Source of the DNA: CAYFQH01 sp964345215
GTDB taxonomy: Bacteria; Bacillota; Clostridia; Christensenellales; Aristaeellaceae
Direction of reading: 5' to 3'
DNA: 8,337 bases
Assembly (NCBI GenBank): GCA_964345215.1
Contig: CAYFQH010000064.1
Location: 1 to 8,337, forward strand
Each line of letters starts with the position of its first letter. Within the stretch, counting starts at the first letter, position 1. Both the position numbers and the translations under genes were made by a program. The notes under the pieces were generated by a model. That model was given only the letters and a program-made list of their open reading frames with translations, searched no databases and was not told the origin of the DNA. This document shows positions 1 to 6,270 of the stretch, in pieces.

Positions 1-12
1 GAAACAATAAAT

Positions 13-96
13 GTAGCAATGCTACCAAGAGGAATCTGCAAGTCCAATAAAATGATTTTCATTTTATTGGGAGGGTGTCGACTTGTTAGGCACCCT
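13..96. repeat. Cluster of three small inverted repeats downstream of fprA
   Basis: Three inverted repeats lie in the gene-free left edge. The first is GTAGCA/TGCTAC around one base (13-25). The second has perfect 12-base arms around a three-T loop (44-55 and 59-70), beginning CCAATAAAATGA. The third is AGGGTG/CACCCT (72-77 and 91-96), extended by a G-U pair and a C-G pair if read on the plus strand. None is followed by a T-run on the minus strand, so none is a standard terminator for fprA. They could be RNA 3'-end stabilising hairpins or a remnant of a repeat element. No coding region is supported in 1-115. Confidence 0.6.
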
Positions 97-115
97 GTCC
101 CCTGTCTGTGGGGGG

Positions 116-1318
116 TTACGCCATGGAAGCAACAATTGCATCAGCCATGGCGTTGAGCTGCTCATCATGCAAGTACCCCGTGTTGGATTTTACATCAATG
201 GGTTCGCCTATCAGCTCCATGTTTTTCATGGCTGTGACCTTTTCCCGCATCAGCCGCATGGCTGCGCTGGCCCAAGAGTGATTGGCAATAATCGACACCT
301 TTCTGTTTTGGGCATTTAATGCAGCAATTTCGTGTAAAAAGGCATCCATAGAATAGTGAATTCCCAAATTATATGTAGGGGAAGCCAATACTAGGTTGCT
401 GTACTTCCAAAGATCCGACACACAGTAGGAAGGGTTTGTTTTTGAAATATCGTACATGCGAATATTTAAAACGCCCCGCTGGGCCAGGCGCTCGGCCAAG
501 GCCTCGACCATGCTGGCCGTATGGCCGTACATCGAGGCATAAACCACCAATACCCCTTTTTCTTCGGGTTCGTAGCGGCTCCACAAATCATACTTATTGA
601 TGAAGTAGCCCAGGCTCTCCCGCCAAATGGGACCATGAAGAGGGCATAAAAACTTAATCTCATCCAGCGGCAGCTTCTTAAGCACACTTTGCACCGAAGG
701 GCCGTATTTGCCCACAATATTGGCATAATAACGGCGGGCTTCGTCTAAAAAGGCCCTTTCAAAGTCCATCTCATCGGCAAAAACATTACCGCTTAAGGCA
801 CCAAAAGTGCCAAAGGCATCCGCTGTAAACAAGGCACCGGTAAACTCATCTTGTACAAACATCACCTCTGGCCAGTGAACCATGGGAGCCATGTAAAACT
901 TGTAGCTGTGCTTGCCTGTAGACAAGGTGGCGCTTTCGCCTACTTCAATAAAATTTTGGGGGGAGGCGAAGGGAAAAAACTGGGCGAAAAGCTGATGGGC
1001 TTTTTGGGTGCCCACCAATTGAATATTTGGATGGCGCTGAATAATTTCCGCAATGCCCCCGCCGTGGTCTGGTTCCAAGTGGGTTAGAATTAAGTAATCA
1101 ATGCTGCGCCCCTTAAGCAAAAAATCCACATTTTCTAAAAATTGGCTGAGTACAGCCGGATCTACCGTATCCACAAGGGCAATTTTTTCATCAAAAATCA
1201 TATAAGAATTATAAGAAACACCGTTGGGAAGAATAAAAAGGTTTTCAAACCGTTCAAGGCGCCGATCGCTTGCGCCAACCCAAAAGGTATCTTGAGCAAT
1301 TTGGTGTACTGAATGCAT
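116..1318 (-). CDS. fprA: FprA family A-type flavoprotein (flavodiiron protein)
   Basis: This is a cytoplasmic flavodiiron protein of 400 aa, the normal length for the two-domain class A form. The N-terminal metallo-beta-lactamase-like domain (about 1-250) carries the full diiron ligand set: H80, E82, D84 and H85 in THLEPDH, H148 in MVHWPE, D167 in TADAFG, and H228 in PLHGP. The C-terminal flavodoxin domain (about 255-400) starts with an FMN phosphate loop at ASMYGHT (261-267). Family members reduce O2 to water and/or NO to N2O with electrons usually delivered by rubredoxin. Which substrate is preferred cannot be read here. There is no C-terminal rubredoxin or flavin reductase fusion and no electron donor gene in view. 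The ATG is preceded by GGAGGA with a 6-base spacer, and a good promoter lies about 75 bases upstream, so the gene is probably transcribed alone. The assignment is very secure. Confidence 0.97.
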   Translation of the reverse strand: MHSVHQIAQDTFWVGASDRRLERFENLFILPNGVSYNSYMIFDEKIALVDTVDPAVLSQFLENVDFLLKGRSIDYLILTHLEPDHGGGIAEIIQRHPNIQLVGTQKAHQLFAQFFPFASPQNFIEVGESATLSTGKHSYKFYMAPMVHWPEVMFVQDEFTGALFTADAFGTFGALSGNVFADEMDFERAFLDEARRYYANIVGKYGPSVQSVLKKLPLDEIKFLCPLHGPIWRESLGYFINKYDLWSRYEPEEKGVLVVYASMYGHTASMVEALAERLAQRGVLNIRMYDISKTNPSYCVSDLWKYSNLVLASPTYNLGIHYSMDAFLHEIAALNAQNRKVSIIANHSWASAAMRLMREKVTAMKNMELIGEPIDVKSNTGYLHDEQLNAMADAIVASMA

Positions 1319-1393
1319 TAAAAATCCTCCAATTCATGTATTTAAATCTATTTTGATTCACATTACGCTTTTTATAATATATGAAGCGATGTT

Positions 1394-1422
1394 ATTATAC
1401 CACGTCCTCTTCACCGGTTCAA
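1394..1422 (-). promoter_or_regulatory. Sigma-A-type promoter of fprA
   Basis: Read on the minus strand, TTGAAC (1417-1422) and TATAAT (1394-1399) are separated by 17 bases, and the -10 is preceded by TGG, an extended -10. This is a near-consensus vegetative promoter. It predicts a start near 1387 and a leader of about 70 bases. No convincing PerR or other operator was found overlapping it. Confidence 0.75.
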
Positions 1423-1450
1423 GAAAGAAACAGGGTTTTGGCAACCACCT

Positions 1451-1496
1451 AAAGGGCTGCAACATAAATTAGACAAAGAATAAAAAACAGCCCTTT
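1451..1496. repeat. Inverted repeat with 9-base arms left of the gap
   Basis: AAAGGGCTG (1451-1459) is exactly complementary to CAGCCCTTT (1488-1496) across a 28-base A/T-rich loop. On the plus strand the right arm ends in only four T residues, and on the minus strand no T-run follows, so it is at best a weak terminator. It lies upstream of the fprA promoter and could mark the end of a transcript arriving from the missing sequence. Confidence 0.5.
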
Positions 1497-1541
1497 TCAG
1501 TTAAAAACAAAATAGGGCGAAGCGCATAACGGGCAAAAAAC

Positions 1542-1641
1542 NNNNNNNNNNNNNNNNNNNNNNNNNNNNNNNNNNNNNNNNNNNNNNNNNNNNNNNNNNN
1601 NNNNNNNNNNNNNNNNNNNNNNNNNNNNNNNNNNNNNNNNN
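1542..1641. other. Assembly gap of 100 N
   Basis: A run of exactly 100 N is the conventional placeholder for a scaffold join of unknown length. Anything could be missing here, including a gene or a repeat that stopped the assembly. The neighbourhood of fprA and the response regulator should not be treated as established. Confidence 0.97.
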
Positions 1642-1654
1642 GTTTTAAGTGTTA

Positions 1655-1693
1655 GGGCCAAAGGCTCTTTGCCCAAGCCCGGAAGCAGCCTTT
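1655..1693 (-). repeat. Two overlapping, mutually exclusive hairpins after the response regulator gene
   Basis: Two pairings compete for the same bases. One pairs GGGCCAAAG (1655-1663) with CTTTGCCC (1667-1674), with one bulged C. The other pairs AAAGGCT (1660-1666) with AGCCTTT (1687-1693). They begin about 50 bases past the regulator's stop codon and could shape the 3' end of its transcript. No T-run follows on the minus strand, so a canonical intrinsic terminator is not supported. Confidence 0.4.
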
Positions 1694-1744
1694 AACCAAC
1701 CCTTATTCTCCATTTTTTCTGTGGTTCTATCCCAAAGATTAGGG

Positions 1745-2497
1745 TTATAAAAAAATTTCTTCAAGTTCTTCATATTTTTGGTGGGTAATCAGCGCGTCAT
1801 GCTCGGTTCCTTTTAGGGTAACAATATAGGTCCAGCGGCCGTAGGGTGTAATTTGATCGATTTGCTTTAAGTTGATAATGTATGATTTATGGCACCTGAA
1901 AAACAGTTCGCTGTCAAGGCGTTGACCCATTTCCGTAAGGGTTTGGTTTGTAACGTAGCGTCCCTCTCCCTTGGTATATAAAACCGTTGCCCTGTCCTCC
2001 CGCTGAACAAGAAGAATATCTTCCATGTTTAAAAAAGAAATCCCTTCTTTATGGTGAAGCATCAGCCTGCCGGTTGCCACCTTGGTTTTTTGGGCCAGCA
2101 TGGCCGCCATTGACTTCTCATAGCGCATGTTGATACGGTTTCGCGCCCGTTGGAGAGTGCCAAAGACCCGCTCCATTTTAAAGGGCTTAATCAAATAATC
2201 AAAGGCGTATACCTCAAAGGCATCGCCCATATACTGCTCGTGGGCGGTGGCAAAAATCATCACGGTTGCCGGGTCTAAATCCTGTATCAGCTTAGCACAT
2301 TCCACCCCGGTATAACCGGGCATTTCCACGTCTAAAAAAACCAGCTGAGGGTGATGTTTTTCAACCAGTTCCATCAGCTGCTTTCCGTCTTCTGCTTCGG
2401 CCACAAGGGTAAAGCCTTCCGCTTTTTCAACCACTTTGCGCATTAAAAGGCGCATCCCCGGATCATCATCACCAATAATTACCGCTATATCCTTCAC
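1745..2497 (-). CDS. LytTR family response regulator (receiver domain + LytTR DNA-binding domain)
   Basis: This 250-aa cytoplasmic transcription regulator has the AgrA/LytR/LytT layout. The receiver domain (about 4-122) has an acidic pocket at D10-D12, phospho-acceptor D56 in FLDVEMPG, the switch residue T84, and the KP pair K104-P105 after YAFDYLI. The LytTR domain (about 143-248) includes the typical FFRCHKSYIINL segment (199-210). LytTR domains bind spaced direct repeats near promoters, often controlling cell envelope, peptide signalling or virulence genes. The start is GTG, preceded by GAGGA with 5 bases between. Its GTG overlaps the TGA stop of the upstream gene (GTGA), implying translational coupling. 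No histidine kinase is adjacent, so the signal donor is unknown. Family is certain, target genes are not, and no specific symbol is justified. Confidence 0.95.
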   Translation of the reverse strand: MKDIAVIIGDDDPGMRLLMRKVVEKAEGFTLVAEAEDGKQLMELVEKHHPQLVFLDVEMPGYTGVECAKLIQDLDPATVMIFATAHEQYMGDAFEVYAFDYLIKPFKMERVFGTLQRARNRINMRYEKSMAAMLAQKTKVATGRLMLHHKEGISFLNMEDILLVQREDRATVLYTKGEGRYVTNQTLTEMGQRLDSELFFRCHKSYIINLKQIDQITPYGRWTYIVTLKGTEHDALITHQKYEELEEIFL

Positions 2498-3054
2498 CTA
2501 TATCCTCGCTTTCGTTCGCAGGGCCTTTTAAATACTTCACCCATAATAAGCCCCTGAACCAATGGATCTTCTGAGAAAGTAAGGGGAGGTTTTTGTTTTT
2601 CGTCTGTGGCGGCCCCTTCTTTTTTTATGGCAGAATGATGCGTTTTTTTGCTTTCGGTTAAGGCTTTTTCTTTGAATAGCTGTTCGGTATTTTCTTTTCT
2701 CATTCTTTCTTCGGCAAAACTTTCTGTTTTCTGTAAGGTTTTTTCCCGGGGAATAGCTTCCGCCTCTTTGCCCCTGTGGCTTGGAAAATAAAAGGTTTTG
2801 GGGTCATATATGGGCATTTCTTCTTCGCCTATTTTTTTTAAATAGCCTTCCATTTTATCAAACCATTCTTCTTTATCTTCCTCTTTCTTTCTTAAAACAA
2901 CCTTGGGCTGGGCCCCTGATTGCTGTATTGTACTTCGCCGCTCGGGGGAAGAAGAAGCGTTTTTTCGCGAAGCAGCCTCTTTTTGTTTTTTACTGTTAAG
3001 GGAAGAAAAATACGCAAAAGCAGCTATCACAAGGATAATCAGTATTCCATCCAT
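2494..3054 (-). CDS. Unrecognised membrane-anchored Lys/Glu-rich protein
   Basis: I do not recognise this 186-aa protein. One hydrophobic segment lies at about residues 4-18 (ILIILVIAAFAYFSS) and is followed by a basic stretch (KKQK), so the positive-inside rule predicts a short outside N-terminus and a cytoplasmic tail. The tail is highly charged, probably largely disordered or helical, rich in K, E, S and T. It holds a more ordered-looking patch at about 63-92 (EEWFDKMEGYL, then YDPKTFYFPS). Near the C-terminus SEDPLVQGLIMGEVF (161-175) is the only other hydrophobic patch and looks like a short docking or conserved motif. The ATG has an AAGGAAG site 9 bases upstream. It follows floA by 69 bases and overlaps the regulator gene by 3 bases, so it is likely co-expressed with both. 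The coding strand is very purine-rich, unlike its neighbours. It is a real gene by context and ribosome binding site; its function is unknown. Confidence 0.8.
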   Translation of the reverse strand: MDGILIILVIAAFAYFSSLNSKKQKEAASRKNASSSPERRSTIQQSGAQPKVVLRKKEEDKEEWFDKMEGYLKKIGEEEMPIYDPKTFYFPSHRGKEAEAIPREKTLQKTESFAEERMRKENTEQLFKEKALTESKKTHHSAIKKEGAATDEKQKPPLTFSEDPLVQGLIMGEVFKRPCERKRGYR

Positions 3055-3088
3055 CTATTTTTTCTTCCTTTCTTTCATTCTGCTTGAA

Positions 3089-3125
3089 CCTGGCAAGAGG
3101 CATGCCTCTTGCCAGGATTTTTTTT
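3089..3125 (+). terminator. Perfect palindrome with T-tract, oriented on the plus strand
   Basis: A perfect 28-bp palindrome (3089-3116; left half CCTGGCAAGAGGCA) is followed on the plus strand by A and eight T residues (3118-3125). This is the form of a strong intrinsic terminator for rightward transcription. All genes here run leftward. On the minus strand the hairpin is followed by GTTCAAGC and has no U-tract, so it should not efficiently stop nfeD-floA transcription into the next gene. It may end an antisense RNA or act as a processing or stability hairpin between floA and the unrecognised gene. Confidence 0.65.
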
Positions 3126-4122
3126 ATTTCTCTTTTTCGTTTTCAGCGTGTGGAGCTGTCGACTTTGCAATTCCCTCGCGCATTTGGGTATCAGCTACGG
3201 TATTTTGCATTTGATAATAATCAAATACCCCTAACCGCCCGGAGCGGAAAGCATCGGCCATGGCTTTGGGAATTTCGGCTTCCGCCTCAACTACCTTGGC
3301 CCGCATCTCTTGTACAGCCGCCCTCATCTCTTGTTCGTGGGCAACAGCCATGGCTCTTCTCTCCTCTGCCTTGGCCTGGGCAATTCTTCGGTCGGCTTCT
3401 GCCTGATCCATTTGCAGCTGAGCGCCGATGTTGCGGCCTACATCAATATCTGCAATATCAATGGATAAAATCTCATAGGCAGTACCGGCATCAAGGCCTT
3501 TTGACAGAACTGTTCTACTGATCAAGTCGGGGTTTTCCAGCACCCCTTCGTGGGTTTCGGAAGAACCAATGGTGGTAACAATGCCTTCGCCTACACGGGC
3601 GATAATGGTTTCCTCCCCAGCGCCGCCCACCAAGCGCTCGATGTTGGTACGCACCGTTACACGGGCCTTGGCCCTTAGTTCAATCCCATTTTTAGCAATG
3701 GCAGCAATGGGTGGTGTTTCAATAACCTTGGGGGTAACGCTCATTTGTACGGCCTCAAATACGTCCCGGCCAGCCAAGTCAATGGCACAGGCCTTTTCAA
3801 AGGAAATCTCGATATTGGCCCGCTGGGCCGCGATCAGGGCGTTGATCACCCTGTCTACGTTCCCGCCGGCCAGGTAGTGGGTTTCCAGCTTGCTGATGGT
3901 TACATCCAACCCGGCTTTTGTGGCTTTAATCAGAGGATCTACCAGTCTTCTAGGCTGAATTCTTCTAATCCGCATCCCGATCAGGGTACCCATCGATACC
4001 TTTACTCCCGATGCCAAGGCACTGACCCACAGGCCCAGGGGTACAAAGCGTAAAAAAGCGCCAATTAAAACCACGGCAACAACAACCACTAAGCCGACCC
4101 AAAAAATCATCATATCATTCAT
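3124..4122 (-). CDS. floA: Flotillin-like protein FloA
   Basis: This 332-aa membrane scaffold protein is nearly the same length as Bacillus subtilis FloA (YqfA). An N-terminal membrane segment (about 5-24) is followed by the basic stretch RIRRIQPRR (51-59). Next comes a flotillin/PHB-like core (about 60-235) with segments such as VTPKVIETPPIAAIAKNG and GSSETHEGVLENPDLIS. A long Ala/Glu/Arg-rich helical region (about 238-290) matches the EA-repeat coiled coil used for oligomerisation. The end is variable and charged. FloA assembles membrane microdomains that influence fluidity and the assembly of membrane protein complexes. Upstream nfeD, 34 bases away, is its usual genetic partner. The ATG is preceded by AAGGAAGG-type purines about 10 bases upstream. 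The gene looks intact and the assignment is secure. Confidence 0.96.
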   Translation of the reverse strand: MNDMMIFWVGLVVVVAVVLIGAFLRFVPLGLWVSALASGVKVSMGTLIGMRIRRIQPRRLVDPLIKATKAGLDVTISKLETHYLAGGNVDRVINALIAAQRANIEISFEKACAIDLAGRDVFEAVQMSVTPKVIETPPIAAIAKNGIELRAKARVTVRTNIERLVGGAGEETIIARVGEGIVTTIGSSETHEGVLENPDLISRTVLSKGLDAGTAYEILSIDIADIDVGRNIGAQLQMDQAEADRRIAQAKAEERRAMAVAHEQEMRAAVQEMRAKVVEAEAEIPKAMADAFRSGRLGVFDYYQMQNTVADTQMREGIAKSTAPHAENEKEK

Positions 4123-4156
4123 CGTGTTCCATTCCTTCCTTTATGCGTGTTTACGT

Positions 4157-4672
4157 TTATGCTTGTTCCTTTTCGTCTACAGCCTGCACAACAATCCTGG
4201 CTCCTTCGGTTTTTTCAATTTTAACCAAGGTGTTGGCTTCAATAAATTCGCCCTCGGTTACAACATCCAGGCGGATTCCTTCAAACTCCGCAATGCCTGT
4301 TGGGCGAAGAACGGTCTTTGTATACCCTTCCTTACCAAGAAACACCTGGGCATCTTTGTTGGAAACATAGCCTTCTTCCGGTTTTTCCTCGTGGTTTAAA
4401 ATGATGCCCGACCTTGACAGCCTCCCGCTGGAAGCGGATTTGAGCAGCAACGAAATGACAATGGCGATGACCGCCAAAACCACAACCGTCATGCCAAGGG
4501 CAGCAATGCCCCCGTGGGTCATGTAAGTAATTACAATTGCTACAAGTTCGCAAAGGATGCCCAGCACCCCGGGAACCCCAAAGCCAGGTGTAAATACTTC
4601 CAACACCATAAACACAACGCCCACAAGAAAAAAGATGATTATGGGCAAATTAATTGCAAAAAAAGCAGCCAT
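4157..4672 (-). CDS. nfeD: NfeD family membrane protein, short form
   Basis: This 171-aa integral membrane protein is the short NfeD type. Three hydrophobic segments (about 8-27, 32-50 and 58-77) follow a short N-terminus. A soluble OB-fold domain comes next (about 108-165) with the typical pattern LRPTGIAEFEG, VVTEGEFIEANTLVKI and EGARIVV. It lacks the ClpP-like serine protease domain found in the long NfeD beside B. subtilis floA, so no proteolytic activity is expected. NfeD proteins are thought to partner flotillin/stomatin-type proteins, and its place just before floA fits that. AGGAGGG lies 8 or so bases before the ATG, and an extended -10 promoter lies just upstream, so it is likely the first gene of the nfeD-floA unit. 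The call is secure at family level; the biochemical role is inferred from context. Confidence 0.94.
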   Translation of the reverse strand: MAAFFAINLPIIIFFLVGVVFMVLEVFTPGFGVPGVLGILCELVAIVITYMTHGGIAALGMTVVVLAVIAIVISLLLKSASSGRLSRSGIILNHEEKPEEGYVSNKDAQVFLGKEGYTKTVLRPTGIAEFEGIRLDVVTEGEFIEANTLVKIEKTEGARIVVQAVDEKEQA

Positions 4673-4698
4673 CGATACCCCTCCTTTATGTTAAAACA

Positions 4699-4707
4699 AT
4701 TATACCA
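4699..4707 (-). promoter_or_regulatory. Extended -10 promoter for the nfeD-floA unit
   Basis: On the minus strand TGG-TATAAT (TATAAT at 4699-4704) lies just upstream of the nfeD ribosome binding site. No good -35 box is seen at normal spacing, which is tolerated when TGn precedes the -10. The predicted leader is very short, about 20 bases. No terminator separates it from the glycosylase gene upstream, so read-through may also contribute. Confidence 0.6.
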
Positions 4708-4765
4708 TTTTTTATGGCATCATCCTTCATTTTTGATCGATTTATACATATTCTTGTCTCAGTTG

Positions 4766-5359
4766 TCATAAAAAAACTGGCGGCTTAATCCACTGCTTTA
4801 AACCGGCTACGTCCTGAAGATAGACATCCTTTAACTCCCGGTTATAAATCACCGCTGCCGGATGGTACAGGGGGTAGAGGGTATATGGCTGTTGATCTAC
4901 GGTGATGCTCATTTTTGTTCCGTGAACCTGCCCAATGTTTTTTTGTCCCGTTAGGGCAAACAGGGGGGTGTTGCCCAAAGTTACAATGATATTAGGCCGA
5001 ACCTGATTGATTTCCGCAAGCAAGTAGGGAAGAAAGGCCTTTATTTCCCCATTCCCAGGGGTTCGGTTTACAGGCCTGCCTGTTTTTCCTGCTTTGGTAG
5101 GCCTATACTTAACCACGTTGGTTACGTACAGGGCCTCTCTGCTAATACCAAGAATTTTTAAAAACTCATCCAGGTTCTTACCTGCCTTGCCCACAAAAGG
5201 TTGCCCCTGTAAAACCTCCTGAGCCCCCGGTGCTTCACCAATGAGCATAAAAGGGGGATTGTTTTCATTTCCCTCTCCTAAAACCATCTGCTCCGCCTGG
5301 GCCGGGTACTGCTCATCAATAAAGGCAGCAATGGCCTGGCGAATGTCCTTTTTTGTCAT
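4766..5359 (-). CDS. Uracil-DNA glycosylase family protein lacking Fe-S cysteines
   Basis: This 197-aa protein has the uracil-DNA glycosylase superfamily fold signature. Motif A is GEAPGAQE (41-48) followed by GQPFVGKAG (52-60). TNVVKYRPTK lies at 80-89, TLGN at 127-130, and the leucine-loop/HP motif at YHPAAV (165-170, H166). It is most like family 4 enzymes, which excise uracil from deaminated DNA. However, it contains no cysteine at all. The Cys that follows VK in family 4 is Tyr85, and the N-terminal CxxC is absent, so it cannot hold the 4Fe-4S cluster. The residue equivalent to the Asp after GxxE is Val49. It directly abuts the stop of the Fe-S paralogue (TAA-ATG, no gap), with AAAGGAG inside the upstream gene as ribosome binding site. 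It probably acts on DNA, but its activity may differ from the paralogue's. The superfamily call is secure; the substrate is inferred. Confidence 0.88.
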   Translation of the reverse strand: MTKKDIRQAIAAFIDEQYPAQAEQMVLGEGNENNPPFMLIGEAPGAQEVLQGQPFVGKAGKNLDEFLKILGISREALYVTNVVKYRPTKAGKTGRPVNRTPGNGEIKAFLPYLLAEINQVRPNIIVTLGNTPLFALTGQKNIGQVHGTKMSITVDQQPYTLYPLYHPAAVIYNRELKDVYLQDVAGLKQWIKPPVFL

Positions 5360-5944
5360 TTACTCTGCTCCTTTAATCGGAAAAAGTTTTTCCTGTTCCA
5401 TGTATGCCCGCAGCTTTTTCAAATCTTTCCAGGCCAAGGCCTTCTTCCCCTCATCCCGAAGGAGGGCTGAAGGGTGGAAGGTGCCCATAAAAAGAGTGTT
5501 TTTACGCTGATACCACTTTCCATGATCCCGGGTGATGCGCATTTGCTCCCCCAAAAGGGCCTGCATAGCCGACGCCCCCAAAAGCAAGATAATCCTGGGC
5601 CGAACCAGCCCTGCCTGCATGCGCAAAAAAGGCAGGCAGCAGGCCGCTTCCTCCGCCGTGGGCTGGCGGTTTTTTGGGGGGCGGCATTTTACAATATTCG
5701 TAATGTATACCTGCCGGCGATCAAGGCCAATGCTTTGAAGCATTTTGGTCAAAAGCTGCCCTGCGGGACCAACAAAGGCAATGCCTGTTTCGTCCTCACG
5801 CTGGCCGGGGCCTTCACCAATAAGCATTAAAGGCGCTTGACCATTCCCCTGACCGGGCACTTTATAGGTACACCCTTTGGCCAGAGGACACTGGTTACAA
5901 TCCTCAATTTGCCGGTGCAGCTGATCCCAGGATATTTTATTCAT
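5360..5944 (-). CDS. Family 4 (Fe-S) uracil-DNA glycosylase
   Basis: This 194-aa base excision repair enzyme removes uracil from DNA, leaving an abasic site. It has the four cluster cysteines expected for family 4: C16 and C19 (CNQC), C87 (VKCRPPKNR) and C103, at the normal 16-residue distance. Motif A is GEGPGQREDETGIAFVGPAG (43-62) with E50 and D51. Motif B is TFHPSALLR (155-163) with H157. C25 and C102 are additional. The length is normal for the family. GGTGGGAG precedes the ATG, and the gene follows the 97-aa protein by 32 bases. It shares an apparent transcript with that gene and with the cysteine-free paralogue immediately downstream. Nothing looks damaged. Confidence 0.95.
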   Translation of the reverse strand: MNKISWDQLHRQIEDCNQCPLAKGCTYKVPGQGNGQAPLMLIGEGPGQREDETGIAFVGPAGQLLTKMLQSIGLDRRQVYITNIVKCRPPKNRQPTAEEAACCLPFLRMQAGLVRPRIILLLGASAMQALLGEQMRITRDHGKWYQRKNTLFMGTFHPSALLRDEGKKALAWKDLKKLRAYMEQEKLFPIKGAE

Positions 5945-5976
5945 GACTCTCCCACCTATTTAAACGGGCGCAGCCT

Positions 5977-6270
5977 TTACCTCATATTTGTTTGAATGGC
6001 AAAAAAACTGCGGCCGATGTCGTTAATGACCCAGTTTACAAGTGTAATTAATAAGGTAAGGGTTAAAAGAATAACCACCAGCCCTAAAATAACAAGAAAA
6101 AAGTCTGTAACCCCCGCCGCCACTCGCATGCGCCCTTGATGACCAATGGTTACTTCCTCGTCATAGTTTTCATAGATCTCATCTTCTTCTAAGTCCATAT
6201 ACTCATCAAAATCGCCGTAAGCATCATAATCATCATCCCGGTACTGCTGGTCATAAGGATTTTCGTTCAT
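5977..6270 (-). CDS. Small acidic, tyrosine-rich single-pass membrane protein of unknown function
   Basis: I do not recognise this 97-aa protein. Its first 40 residues contain 18 Asp/Glu and 7 Tyr with a single basic residue (R11), and are probably disordered. A short linker GHQGRMR (43-49) leads to one long hydrophobic segment (about 55-82, FFLVILGLVVILLTLTLLITLV), then a short tail with R87 and R97. A perfect AAGGAGGA site precedes the ATG, and an extended -10 promoter lies about 75 bases upstream, so it is probably the first gene of the glycosylase operon. It could be a membrane adaptor or cation-binding tail, but that is only a guess from composition. The gene is well supported; its function is unknown. 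Confidence 0.82.
   Translation of the reverse strand: MNENPYDQQYRDDDYDAYGDFDEYMDLEEDEIYENYDEEVTIGHQGRMRVAAGVTDFFLVILGLVVILLTLTLLITLVNWVINDIGRSFFAIQTNMR

Larger units (their letters stand above)
1319..1744. other. Intergenic region containing the assembly gap
   Basis: This stretch of more than 400 bases has no supported gene on either strand. It contains the fprA ribosome binding site (GGAGGA, 1325-1330), the fprA promoter, inverted repeats on both sides of the gap, and the gap itself. The right part (1642-1744) is downstream of the LytTR regulator gene. The true length and content of the region are unknown because of the N run. Confidence 0.7.

Noticed and set aside
83..319. 78-aa plus-strand open frame
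   Set aside because: It is antisense to the C-terminal flavodoxin part of fprA, and its composition reflects the opposite frame.
1365..1399. Possible PerR-type box upstream of fprA (TTATAAT seen)
   Set aside because: Only one half-site matches. The second half fits at just two of seven positions, so the A/T-rich promoter explains it better.
1655..1674. Hairpin as intrinsic terminator of the response regulator gene
   Set aside because: The minus strand continues TAACACTT with no U-tract, so it is listed only as structure.
3084..3521. Plus-strand open frames near floA and the 186-aa gene, including 2903-3214 and 2781-2999
   Set aside because: They are antisense to coding sequence, run through the palindrome, have biased composition from the purine-rich opposite strand, and show no recognisable domain.
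4766..5944. Frameshifted single glycosylase gene split in two
   Set aside because: Each reading frame contains its own complete motif A and HP motif, with its own ribosome binding site, so they are two full paralogues.
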